DNA of 53,606 nucleotides, taken from Symploca sp. SIO3C6 (GTDB taxonomy: Bacteria > Cyanobacteriota > Cyanobacteriia > Cyanobacteriales > Coleofasciculaceae). The notes beneath the pieces were generated by a model. It worked only from the letters and a program-made list of their open reading frames with translations. It was not told the DNA's origin and did not search any database. This document shows positions 41,768-50,713 of this stretch, piece after piece (position 1 is the first letter of the stretch; each line of letters begins with the position of its first letter). A program made the translations under genes and the position numbers. The stretch spans positions 1 to 53,606 of the forward strand of contig JAAHHJ010000040.1 in NCBI GenBank assembly GCA_010692425.1, read 5' to 3'.

Positions 41768-44221
41768 ATGACGACACCTGACCAGCTAGCCGCCATTTTT
41801 GAACGCATTGCCGAGGGGAAACACACTAAGGCAGATATTGCGGCTTTGCAGCAGGCTCTGAGCTTAGGGAATCGTCAGGACTTGGTTCAGGTTGGTAAAT
41901 ATAACGTCAATATCGGTGAAGGACAGGATATTCAGATTGGCGATAGCGAAGCGCTGCTGCGAAGCGCAGATCGCACTTACGTTACTTGGAATGATGAAGC
42001 TATTCAAGCCCTGATTGAGGTTGTTCAAAAGCTTCAATCCACGACTCAAACTCCTACACCTCAATTAGCGTCAGTTGATGACCTAGTGCAACAAGTGCGA
42101 TCTCGCCTCCACGATGACATCCAATCTTTGCATGGCACGATGCCGCTTTGGGGCGTGGATCGTTGGGTGCCTTTGGGTGACTTGTTTGTGGATGTCAATA
42201 TTCTGGATGAATTGAGCAGTAGTGGTAGGTCGGAACTGGATGACTTGTGGCAAGATTTCAGCAAAAATCCCAGCTATCGCAGTTTAGATCGCATTGGCTT
42301 GGGCAAAGAGCGGCAACGGGTGTCAGGGCTGGAGGTGCTGGCGAGGAATAGGAATCTGATGGTAGTGGGCAAACCGGGTTCGGGGAAGACCACGTATTTG
42401 CAGCGAGTGGTGACGGAGTGTAATGGGGGGAATTTACAAGCGCACCGGACTCCAGTATTGATTAAACTGCGAGAGTTTGTCGAGGATGGGCGTGAGGTTG
42501 GCTATTCGCTGGAGCGGTATCTAAAGCATTGCTGGCGGTTATCGGATGCCGAGACTCAGTTGGTACTCGATCAAGGTCGGGCGCTGGTGCTGCTGGATGG
42601 GTTGGATGAGGTGACGGGGGAGGATGGGAAGACCATCGCCAAACAAATCAAGCGCTTTGCTCGTGCCTATCCGCAAGTGCAGGTGATTGTAACGTGTCGG
42701 ACGCAAAGCCAGGAATCACGGTTTGAGCGGTTTGATTATGTCGAGGTAGCGGATTTTAATGAGCCACAGGTGCAAGCGTTTGCAGAGCATTGGTTCAAGA
42801 CGGTGATGGGGGATGAGTCGGCGGGACTGGCGAGGGCGCGGGAGTTTCTGAGGCTGCTCTTTTTGGAGGAGAATAAGCCAATTCGGGAGTTGGCGATTAC
42901 GCCGATTTTGCTGAGTTTAACCTGTGCGGTGTTTCACCAGGCGGGGAAGTTTTACTCTAAGCGTTCCAAACTCTATGAAGAGGGGTTGGAGCTACTGCTG
43001 GAGCAGTGGGACAAGTCGCGGGAAATTGAGCGGGATGAGATTTATCGGGATTTATCGGTAGAGCGGAAGCTGGAGCTATTGAGCTATCTGGCGGTGAAGA
43101 AGTTTGAACAGCCGCAGTATGTGTTGTTTGAGCAGGCGGAGCTTGAGGGGTATATTGGGGAGTTTTTGGAGATTGGGCAGCGGGATAGTCGGGTAGTGTT
43201 GAGGGCGATCGAGGCGCAGCATGGGTTGTTGATCGAGCGATCGCAAAAAGTTTGGTCATTCTCACACTTAACCTTCCAAGAGTACCTTGCAGCAAGATGG
43301 TTTGTTGATTGTGCTGATTGGAAGAAATTAACTAGCCAAATTGTAAATACTTATTGGCGTGAGGTATTTCTGCTTATAGTTTCTATGTTGAATGACTCCA
43401 GTTACCTCGTAGAGTTGATAAAATCTTATATTGATAATTTACTCGTTTCTGATGAGAAATTTCAGCAGTTTCTATTATGGGGAAATCGAAAAGCTAAATC
43501 AATCATTTTCCCTTGTGGAACTGATACATCAATCTATAAACCAGCTGCAATCCGGGCATACTACCATGGCATCGCCATTAGGCTAATATTCTACGTTAAA
43601 ACTTACGTTTATCTTGATAGCTTTGACCAAAATCATCATACCGTCATTGCATTTCTTCTTGCTAGCTGTATCGATTCAAATCTTGTTATTCATGACGATA
43701 TGTCTAAACTTTATGATTTTTTATCTAATGACCCTAACTGTACTTTTAGCGGGATTTCTGCCCTTGCCTTTGATCATATCCTTATGAGTATTTTCATTAA
43801 TTCTCTACCTCGCGCTCCTGAGCCAGAGTTAGTTTATGCCTTTCTACGTGACTTGTACTATTTATGTAGAGCTTCTGAATCATCTGATGCTTCTGAGTTA
43901 GGGCATGAATTGAGGGCACTGCGAAAACAGTTTCCCCCCTACGGCAGTGAGGAAGAGTCACGATGGTGGATAAACAACAATCAACTTTGGGCTGAGGAAT
44001 TAAGAAGTATTATGATTAAGTATCGCGATATTGGTCATGATTGGCAATTCAGCAATAACCAAAAGAAAACACTTCATCAGTATTACAATGCAAACAAAAT
44101 TTTAGTAGATTGTCTCAATAGTGAAGGTGCAATTGATAATGATGTAAGAGAGGAAATAGAAGAAACATTACTGTTGCCAATCGCTGAAATTGAAAAACGC
44201 AAATGTGAAAAAGTGGAGTAG
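41768..44221 (+). CDS. EAD-NACHT NTPase with variable C-terminal sensor
   Basis: This 817-residue STAND NTPase has the effector-associated domain at residues 1-85 (LAAIFERIAEGKHTKADIAA, LVQVGKYNVNIGEGQDIQIG). The NACHT domain spans about 195-360: Walker A 'VGKPGSGKT' with Lys207, and Walker B 'ALVLLDGLDEV' with Asp277, Asp280 and Glu281. The winged-helix region ends with 'FSHLTFQEYLAA' near residue 505. The C-terminal 310 residues have no recognised repeats and are much more A+T-rich in DNA than the NACHT part. Such proteins detect an invasion signal with the C-terminus and then recruit effectors through the EAD. Confidence 0.9.
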   Translation: MTTPDQLAAIFERIAEGKHTKADIAALQQALSLGNRQDLVQVGKYNVNIGEGQDIQIGDSEALLRSADRTYVTWNDEAIQALIEVVQKLQSTTQTPTPQLASVDDLVQQVRSRLHDDIQSLHGTMPLWGVDRWVPLGDLFVDVNILDELSSSGRSELDDLWQDFSKNPSYRSLDRIGLGKERQRVSGLEVLARNRNLMVVGKPGSGKTTYLQRVVTECNGGNLQAHRTPVLIKLREFVEDGREVGYSLERYLKHCWRLSDAETQLVLDQGRALVLLDGLDEVTGEDGKTIAKQIKRFARAYPQVQVIVTCRTQSQESRFERFDYVEVADFNEPQVQAFAEHWFKTVMGDESAGLARAREFLRLLFLEENKPIRELAITPILLSLTCAVFHQAGKFYSKRSKLYEEGLELLLEQWDKSREIERDEIYRDLSVERKLELLSYLAVKKFEQPQYVLFEQAELEGYIGEFLEIGQRDSRVVLRAIEAQHGLLIERSQKVWSFSHLTFQEYLAARWFVDCADWKKLTSQIVNTYWREVFLLIVSMLNDSSYLVELIKSYIDNLLVSDEKFQQFLLWGNRKAKSIIFPCGTDTSIYKPAAIRAYYHGIAIRLIFYVKTYVYLDSFDQNHHTVIAFLLASCIDSNLVIHDDMSKLYDFLSNDPNCTFSGISALAFDHILMSIFINSLPRAPEPELVYAFLRDLYYLCRASESSDASELGHELRALRKQFPPYGSEEESRWWINNNQLWAEELRSIMIKYRDIGHDWQFSNNQKKTLHQYYNANKILVDCLNSEGAIDNDVREEIEETLLLPIAEIEKRKCEKVE

Positions 44222-44253
44222 GATAATTTACTTGTGGGAAAATCAAATAAATT

Positions 44254-47229
44254 TTATGTGCTGTGCCAAGCACAATAGAAGTCTTCATATCTCATTTGTT
44301 CAGCACACAGCCAAATGACTTCATAGATTTGAATGTGCCTCATACTTTGGCTGAGTTGTGAATTCTTTATATAATCCTTTAAACTGGCAACTGTCAGGCT
44401 GCAAAGCTGAAGTTTATTAGAACCCTTAAGAAGTTGGTGAAAAACTCTAGGGGTAACACCCAGCAAAGAATTAGAGTTCTTTAAGAAATCAATAAGTGCT
44501 TTAACAGTGTCCTCATCACCAGGAGAAATTTTTCCTAAGATTTCGACAATGATTTGTAAGGCTAACGTATCTTTGCAAACATGGAGTTGATCAGTTAATT
44601 CGTGAACTATTCCTGAGTAATCTAATTTTGCCTGCTCTAATATCTCAGAAATAGCCCAACTACGAACCAAATTAGGAACATTTTCACATAGTAAATCAAA
44701 GATGCAGTTGCTATTCATCCAGATTTTCTCTGCATCATTTATTTCATTCTGAGTATGCTCATGTTCTTCGCGGCTATGAGTTATTACAGCACCCTGTTCC
44801 AGAAGTTGAGTTGCATGAGTAGAAATATATCTATCTGTGCTATTAGATAGATCAGACAAAGTCTTTCTAGTCACAGCATTTTCACTATTGAAACTTAGCA
44901 CACGCCGCGCTGCCTGAAGCCGAACATTGTCATCGTTAGAAGACTGCATTCTTTTTGTGAAAAAATCTATGACAAAATTATCATCTGGTGCAAGCTGTCC
45001 TATAGTTTGAATAATATTCATTTGTATTTCTTCATTCTGATCCGGAGACAGAACATTTTTAAGATCATGAATAGCTTGCTCATTACCTGCTGCAATGTTT
45101 GCTAAGCTTTTAGAAGCCTCTATTCGTACAAAGAAAAAACTGCTAACTGGCTGAAGGCTGGTAGTTCGATCGACAAGATCGTCACATTGAATGAGTTGAA
45201 TTAGTGCTTTGATTGCTTGTGAACTATCTTGGCCTAGCAATCCTAAAATCTTGGAAGATTTGAGGGCTACATCCTTGTTGGAATATAGATGATTTGTGGA
45301 TGCCGGGACAGCAAAATTAGCAATGATGTCAATAACCCTTTCTCTATCTGATTCCAATAACGCTATTTCTGCGAGATATGGAACTGGGTCTGGAAATTTC
45401 CGCCAAGATTTATTGTGGTCATCAAAAAATCCAAAACACAGTCCGCCGACCTCTGAAATCACTGAATCCGAGGATTGACAGTTCTTGAACTCAGCTATGC
45501 TTGAAGCTGCAAGGCAAAGAGCTTGAACCGTATAATACTTACCACATGCATCCTCAAAATTCATTAAATTCTGAATTAGCTTATTTTTCTCATCTTCTAA
45601 TACATCTTTTGCTTGTCCCATCCACAGTAATAGGATCTCTTTAAATCGAGGCTCGAAAACTCGGTAACTGTTTTCTGGATGACTAATATTTTCAGATGTA
45701 TGGTTGAGAAAAAAGTGGCAATCACGGATCGCTGATGCCGCAAAATACTCCTGGAAAGTGGGATGAAAGAACGCATACACTGCTTTCCTCCGATTCTCCG
45801 CATCCACCCCCACCTTATTCAACCAGCCCAACTGCAACGCTAACCAAAACAACGAACCTTCCTCATCCGGCTCACCCAAAAACTCACACACAAAGTCATG
45901 CCGCAGCCGAAACCGGGTTTCTTCCTTATCAATTACCTCCCGCGCCAACTCGCCCAACGCTGCATTCAACTGCCTCCGCTGCTGCGCCGTCGTCTTTAAC
46001 TGCTCCCGCTTCCACTCATAAAAATCCGCCACAAACTGCTCGTACAGCCCCGCCTTCGTCTCTGGCAGCGTTCCCTCCCCCAGATACCAGTTGAAACACA
46101 ACAGCGTCAGCCGCAGTGGATTCTTCACCAAATCCCGAATCCGTTCCTTCCCCGGTGCCTTCAGTGCCGCACACAACCGTTCCGCCTGCACCCCCTGCTC
46201 CTCTGACAACGCCCCAAACCACTGCCCAATAAACCGCTCCACCTGCTGCGGATAGGAAAACTCCAGCGTGCGATAGGTGTCAAACGTATCCAGCGCATTA
46301 CTATCGCCATCCCACAAATTCAACCGACAGCTCAGCACAATTCGCGCCTGCGAGAGCAATCCTCCCATCCGCACCTGCCGGGAAATCTCTGCCAAGGAAT
46401 TGCCTGATGAAACCTGCATTTCATCCACCCCATCCAGCAGCAGCCACACTCGCCCCTGCTGAAACTGGGCAACAAAGGCATCCTTAACTTGGGGAGAGGC
46501 TTCCGCTTGTCCCAACTTCCGGACAACCGCTTGCAACCATCGTTCCAACAAATACGGTTCTAGTTCTTGCCCCCGCAAATCTGCCAGCGACACCCAAATC
46601 GCGATCGCTCCCTCTCCCTGCTCGCTCACCCATTGGGCAATCTGCTGCAACAGCGTCGTCTTTCCCGCTCCCGGTTCGCCAATGATAGCAAGGCGCTTCC
46701 CCCCACTCTTGGGACTTTGCCCCTGCTGCAATACCTGTTCGAGAAACTGCTCGTGTTCAAAGCGTTGGGTAATCTCAGTTTCTTCGTACAGCAACGAACC
46801 CTGCTCTGGAGGCACATCCTCCCCTCGCCGAGTCTGCCGCTTGCGCTCCACCAATCCCAGCGGTACATACACCTGCTCGGTTCGATAGCTAATTCCCTCA
46901 CTACTGGTTAGCAGGTTAGTGGTGAGCCGCAGTTGCTCCTCCAGCATCCCTTGACTGACAGCGTGCCAGTCAATGTCAGGCAAAGGAGTCGTCGGTTGGA
47001 GAAGTTCCCGGAGTGCTTCAACATCAACTTGGTAAATTTTATCGCCAATGTGAATCTCGCTCCCCTGCACCTGCCCAATATTCGTATTGAACTTGCCATC
47101 CTGAGAAACGCATTGCAGCGTACTGCCACTGACTTTGAGCCACTGCCGCAGTTGGGCAATTTCTGACTCATCTCGACTGCCATTGAGAATGCGATCAAGA
47201 ATCGCTATCAACTCATCAGGATTAGGCAT
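44254..47229 (-). CDS. EAD-NACHT NTPase with HEAT-like repeats
   Basis: This 991-residue NTPase is on the strand opposite its two relatives. The EAD spans about 1-75 (NPDELIAILDRILNGSRDES, DGKFNTNIGQVQGSEIHIGD). The Walker A motif is 'IIGEPGAGKTTLL' with Lys190, and Walker B 'VWLLLDGVDEM' with Asp266, Asp269 and Glu270. The region around 'FFHPTFQEYFAAS' (about 490-500) ends the conserved core. Residues 590-990 form helical HEAT-like repeats (DDNVRLQAARRVL, LVRSWAISEILEQA), a likely ligand-sensing surface. The DNA of the core is G+C-rich and that of the repeats A+T-rich, with the change close to the TFQEY codons. Confidence 0.9.
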   Translation of the reverse strand: MPNPDELIAILDRILNGSRDESEIAQLRQWLKVSGSTLQCVSQDGKFNTNIGQVQGSEIHIGDKIYQVDVEALRELLQPTTPLPDIDWHAVSQGMLEEQLRLTTNLLTSSEGISYRTEQVYVPLGLVERKRQTRRGEDVPPEQGSLLYEETEITQRFEHEQFLEQVLQQGQSPKSGGKRLAIIGEPGAGKTTLLQQIAQWVSEQGEGAIAIWVSLADLRGQELEPYLLERWLQAVVRKLGQAEASPQVKDAFVAQFQQGRVWLLLDGVDEMQVSSGNSLAEISRQVRMGGLLSQARIVLSCRLNLWDGDSNALDTFDTYRTLEFSYPQQVERFIGQWFGALSEEQGVQAERLCAALKAPGKERIRDLVKNPLRLTLLCFNWYLGEGTLPETKAGLYEQFVADFYEWKREQLKTTAQQRRQLNAALGELAREVIDKEETRFRLRHDFVCEFLGEPDEEGSLFWLALQLGWLNKVGVDAENRRKAVYAFFHPTFQEYFAASAIRDCHFFLNHTSENISHPENSYRVFEPRFKEILLLWMGQAKDVLEDEKNKLIQNLMNFEDACGKYYTVQALCLAASSIAEFKNCQSSDSVISEVGGLCFGFFDDHNKSWRKFPDPVPYLAEIALLESDRERVIDIIANFAVPASTNHLYSNKDVALKSSKILGLLGQDSSQAIKALIQLIQCDDLVDRTTSLQPVSSFFFVRIEASKSLANIAAGNEQAIHDLKNVLSPDQNEEIQMNIIQTIGQLAPDDNFVIDFFTKRMQSSNDDNVRLQAARRVLSFNSENAVTRKTLSDLSNSTDRYISTHATQLLEQGAVITHSREEHEHTQNEINDAEKIWMNSNCIFDLLCENVPNLVRSWAISEILEQAKLDYSGIVHELTDQLHVCKDTLALQIIVEILGKISPGDEDTVKALIDFLKNSNSLLGVTPRVFHQLLKGSNKLQLCSLTVASLKDYIKNSQLSQSMRHIQIYEVIWLCAEQMRYEDFYCAWHST

Positions 47230-47364
47230 TTAGTGGAGGTTAACTTAAGGGCAATCTGCTTAATTCCAGTATGCCTATTTAACTCTCTAAGTGGGAGAAC
47301 TGGTAAGCCGGATAGAATGGGGTCTAATGTACTGCCGCGTGCTGAATCAAAATCAAAGTAGAAT

Positions 47365-50300
47365 ATGCCCCTGCCCCTTCCCGATGACCTGAGTACTATC
47401 CTTGACCGGATTAAAAACAATGAGCAAACCGAGGCAGACATGACGGCTCTGCACCAGTTGTTGAGTGTGGGCGATGCTGCCCAGGAGGGGCTACGACGAC
47501 GCCAGATTGCTCTACAACTGGGTAAGTATAACGTCAACATTGGGCAGGGACAAGATATTCAGATTGGCGATCGCATCTATCAGGAACTGAATGCCGAGGC
47601 GATTGAGGCTATTGTCCTGGCAATTCAAAAAAGAATTCAAGAAGATAGAGAAGCTAGCCAACCGAAGATTGTAAAATTCAAACAGATTTGGCAGTTTTTG
47701 AATACTTATATCCAGGAATTAGGTAAACCGGAAGAGATAGTAGAAGCTGGAGCAGGGATTTCTAAAGTAGCTTTGGAATTAGCAAACGCCTTTGGTTTGC
47801 AGTTTCCTCAAGCTGCCGTTGCCAAAGCAGGGCTGTCATTTGTAGGCATTGCCAAGCAAGGGATGCAGTCATATCGTAACAAGGAGGGCAAGGAACTAAC
47901 TCTGGGAGAATGGGTTGCGATCGCATTTCCCTTGGCTTATTTGGAAAGCTTCAATGAGTTATTGCAATGCAATTTCTGGTTGCAACAAATTGGTGACATG
48001 CCCTTTCCGAAATCCATCGAACGGCAGAGGGAAAGATTAAGAGAATTTCAGCTAGATGAGGCTCTGGCTACGAATACCCTTAAGCGCTTCCCTGAATCGG
48101 CATTAGCCCAAGCCTTAAATCAGCTATTATCAAGCCAACTGCAACAAGCTGGAATCGATGAGTATGCGGCTCAGATTGTGACCGGGTGGGTAGCTTGGGG
48201 AATCTATAAACCAATCGAGCAATTACTCTCTTCTGGAAGTAGTTCGCTCAACCACAGACCAGAAATGTATAGTGCTGGGCAGTGGAAGGAACTGGGCAAA
48301 TACGCCAGGATCGATAAATACTTGAAGAACCAAATTGCCCCCAAGCCGTTGGAGAGTGTATTTGCTGAAAGCTTCACGTTTAGAGATATCTATGTGCCGT
48401 TAAAAGCCAATCCAGTGAATAAGAAGGGTGAGCTGGAAAAAAATTCAGAACTTGATTTAGAGAACTGGGTAAAAGGCTTACTAAAAGACACTCAGAAATC
48501 AGGTCGAGTAATATTTATTCAAGGGGAACCAGGGCGCGGAAAAAGTGTCTTCTGTAGAATATTTGCTGATAAGGTACGGCAGCATTTGCATCCCATTTGG
48601 ACCCCAATTTTGATTCGATTAAGGGATATTAGAACGTTTGAAAATAGTTTTGAAAAGACATTGCAGGCAGCTATAGGTTGGGATTTCGCTAATGATAATG
48701 ATTGGTTGACAGATCAAAATACACGGTTTCTGTTCCTACTGGATGGATTTGATGAACTGCTGATGGAGAGGCGCACCAGTGAGGGATTAAGAAATTTTCT
48801 GTGGAAGGTAGAAGAGTTCCAGAGTAGCTGCCAACGAAATCCTAACAAAGGACATCGTGTTCTGATTACAGGTAGACCCTTATCTTTACAGGGTATTGAA
48901 AAGAGAATGCCACCCAATCTGGAGCGGGTGGAAATTATGCCAATGAATCAGAAACTCCAGAATAAATGGCTTACTCAGTGGAGTAAATTAATAGGTGAAG
49001 AGAAAGCTGAGGCTTTTGAGAAAGTTTTGCAGGGCGAACATTGCCCAGAAAGATTGAAAGAGTTGTCAAGAGAACCGTTGTTGCTCTACCTTCTAGCAGC
49101 TATGCATCGGGATGGCGAGTTGACAGCAAAGACGTTTGAGGGAGCTGAGGGAGTCAGGGCAAAAATCCTGATTTACAAAAAATCATTGGATTGGGTACTG
49201 ACGAGACAACGTCCAGATTCGCTGAATCAATATTTGACGGAGATAGAGCCTGAAACGCTGCAACGCATCTTGGCAGAAACCGGACTGTGCGTGATCCAGT
49301 CTGGAGGTGAATATGCTCCAGTAACGATGATTGAAGAACGACTGAAGGATGATAGTGGTGTTCAGGAACTTCTTGAACAAGCGCGGCAACGGTTGAAAGA
49401 TAATCCTCTCAGAAATGCATTGGCTACTTTCTATCTGCAACCAGCTAGTAGTCAAGGAGATGGAGGCTCAGTAGAGTTTGTCCATAAGAGTTTCGGAGAA
49501 TTTTTATGTGCTGAACGGCTCAAGGAAAGTTTGGAAAACTGGGCACAACCAGGCACGAGATCTAAGAAGTTTCATGTTTCCACTGAACAGATGGACTGGG
49601 AGATTTATGACTTGCTTGGCTATGGTGGGTTGACACCAGAAATTAGTGAGTATTTGATGGCATTAATAATTGAAAGTAAAGAACTTTCTGAGCCAGATAA
49701 GTTAGTGCGCCTCTTTGAACGACTAGAAGATTTTTATTTTCGCTGGTCTGATAGAGAATTTATTGATGCACCTTCAGAGAACTTACCTCAAAACAAAATG
49801 CGTTTTTTAAAAGAGCAAATAGAAAAATCAAATGATTTTTTGGGTCAGCAATCGATAGATATTTATGTGGGTATAAATATTTTTGGAATTCTTTCACTGC
49901 TAAGTCATTATGCTGAATCAGTAGAAAACTTGAAAGCTAAAGTAAAATTTTATCCTTGTGGCAAAAAGAATACTGATAATTTTGATGGCTACAGGTTAAT
50001 GAATTTTTATAATTATGTTAATTCAATACAACCTGAAACGTTTTCAGATATATTGAGTGGATTCATTTCTGTTAACATTCTCAAGAGAAAAAGCGGTTCT
50101 TATCTTATTAACAATGTGATTTCAAGTGAGGATATCACAATTCAAAATACTAAAATATCCTGGATTTACCATGTAAGTGGTAATAAACTGATAATTAAAA
50201 ACTGCGAAATGAATGGAGCTTATTTTATCAATGTATTTGGTGATTCTTTGGAGATATATTCATCTAGCCTGAGAGAAGTTTGTTTTATTAATACTCATTT

Positions 50301-50592
50301 TAATTCTATGCAAATTGAGTCTTCTGACTTGAGTGAAACCCATTTTATAAACGTAAGTTTTAATTCTGGAAAAATTGAATCTTCTGATTTAGGTGAAGCA
50401 AACTTTATTAATACTATAATTCGAGACACAGAATTTGAATCAGTTAATTTTAATCAAGCCTATTTCTACAAAATATCAATAGTTAAATCAAAATTTAATT
50501 TTACAAATTTAGATGAATTTTATTTACAGAAAAACTCATTGAACTCAGTATTTTTGGACATTGAGTTTAATAATGTTGAAAGTAGCGTGTGA
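47365..50592 (+). CDS. EAD-NACHT NTPase with pentapeptide-like C-terminus
   Basis: This 1075-residue protein has the EAD at about 1-85 (LPDDLSTILDRIKNNEQTEA, LGKYNVNIGQGQDIQIGDRI), then a 250-residue helical region not found in the other two NACHT proteins. The NTPase has Walker A 'FIQGEPGRGKSVF' with Lys393 and Walker B 'FLFLLDGFDELL' with Asp460, Asp463 and Glu464. 'FVHKSFGEFLCAERL' near 705-718 ends the NTPase region. The last 150 residues are imperfect pentapeptide-like repeats (ESSDLSETHFINVSF, ESSDLGEANFINTII). It faces the minus-strand NACHT gene and starts 136 bases away from it. Confidence 0.9.
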   Translation: MPLPLPDDLSTILDRIKNNEQTEADMTALHQLLSVGDAAQEGLRRRQIALQLGKYNVNIGQGQDIQIGDRIYQELNAEAIEAIVLAIQKRIQEDREASQPKIVKFKQIWQFLNTYIQELGKPEEIVEAGAGISKVALELANAFGLQFPQAAVAKAGLSFVGIAKQGMQSYRNKEGKELTLGEWVAIAFPLAYLESFNELLQCNFWLQQIGDMPFPKSIERQRERLREFQLDEALATNTLKRFPESALAQALNQLLSSQLQQAGIDEYAAQIVTGWVAWGIYKPIEQLLSSGSSSLNHRPEMYSAGQWKELGKYARIDKYLKNQIAPKPLESVFAESFTFRDIYVPLKANPVNKKGELEKNSELDLENWVKGLLKDTQKSGRVIFIQGEPGRGKSVFCRIFADKVRQHLHPIWTPILIRLRDIRTFENSFEKTLQAAIGWDFANDNDWLTDQNTRFLFLLDGFDELLMERRTSEGLRNFLWKVEEFQSSCQRNPNKGHRVLITGRPLSLQGIEKRMPPNLERVEIMPMNQKLQNKWLTQWSKLIGEEKAEAFEKVLQGEHCPERLKELSREPLLLYLLAAMHRDGELTAKTFEGAEGVRAKILIYKKSLDWVLTRQRPDSLNQYLTEIEPETLQRILAETGLCVIQSGGEYAPVTMIEERLKDDSGVQELLEQARQRLKDNPLRNALATFYLQPASSQGDGGSVEFVHKSFGEFLCAERLKESLENWAQPGTRSKKFHVSTEQMDWEIYDLLGYGGLTPEISEYLMALIIESKELSEPDKLVRLFERLEDFYFRWSDREFIDAPSENLPQNKMRFLKEQIEKSNDFLGQQSIDIYVGINIFGILSLLSHYAESVENLKAKVKFYPCGKKNTDNFDGYRLMNFYNYVNSIQPETFSDILSGFISVNILKRKSGSYLINNVISSEDITIQNTKISWIYHVSGNKLIIKNCEMNGAYFINVFGDSLEIYSSSLREVCFINTHFNSMQIESSDLSETHFINVSFNSGKIESSDLGEANFINTIIRDTEFESVNFNQAYFYKISIVKSKFNFTNLDEFYLQKNSLNSVFLDIEFNNVESSV

Positions 50593-50713
50593 AACCAGAC
50601 TGCTTGTGAGGACTCACCTATTCAGTCAAAGTAAACTGGAAATTTCACAATAAGTACTAGAAAAACTCCAAGCTTTAAGAACTTGAAATTACCCTACACG
50701 GATAACAAGAAAG

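Noticed and set aside
42957-43295. Antisense frame of 112 residues rich in Pro, Ala and Thr
   Set aside because: It is a shadow of the G+C-rich NACHT coding sequence, with low-complexity composition and no ribosome site. The same applies to 45735-46094 and other antisense frames.
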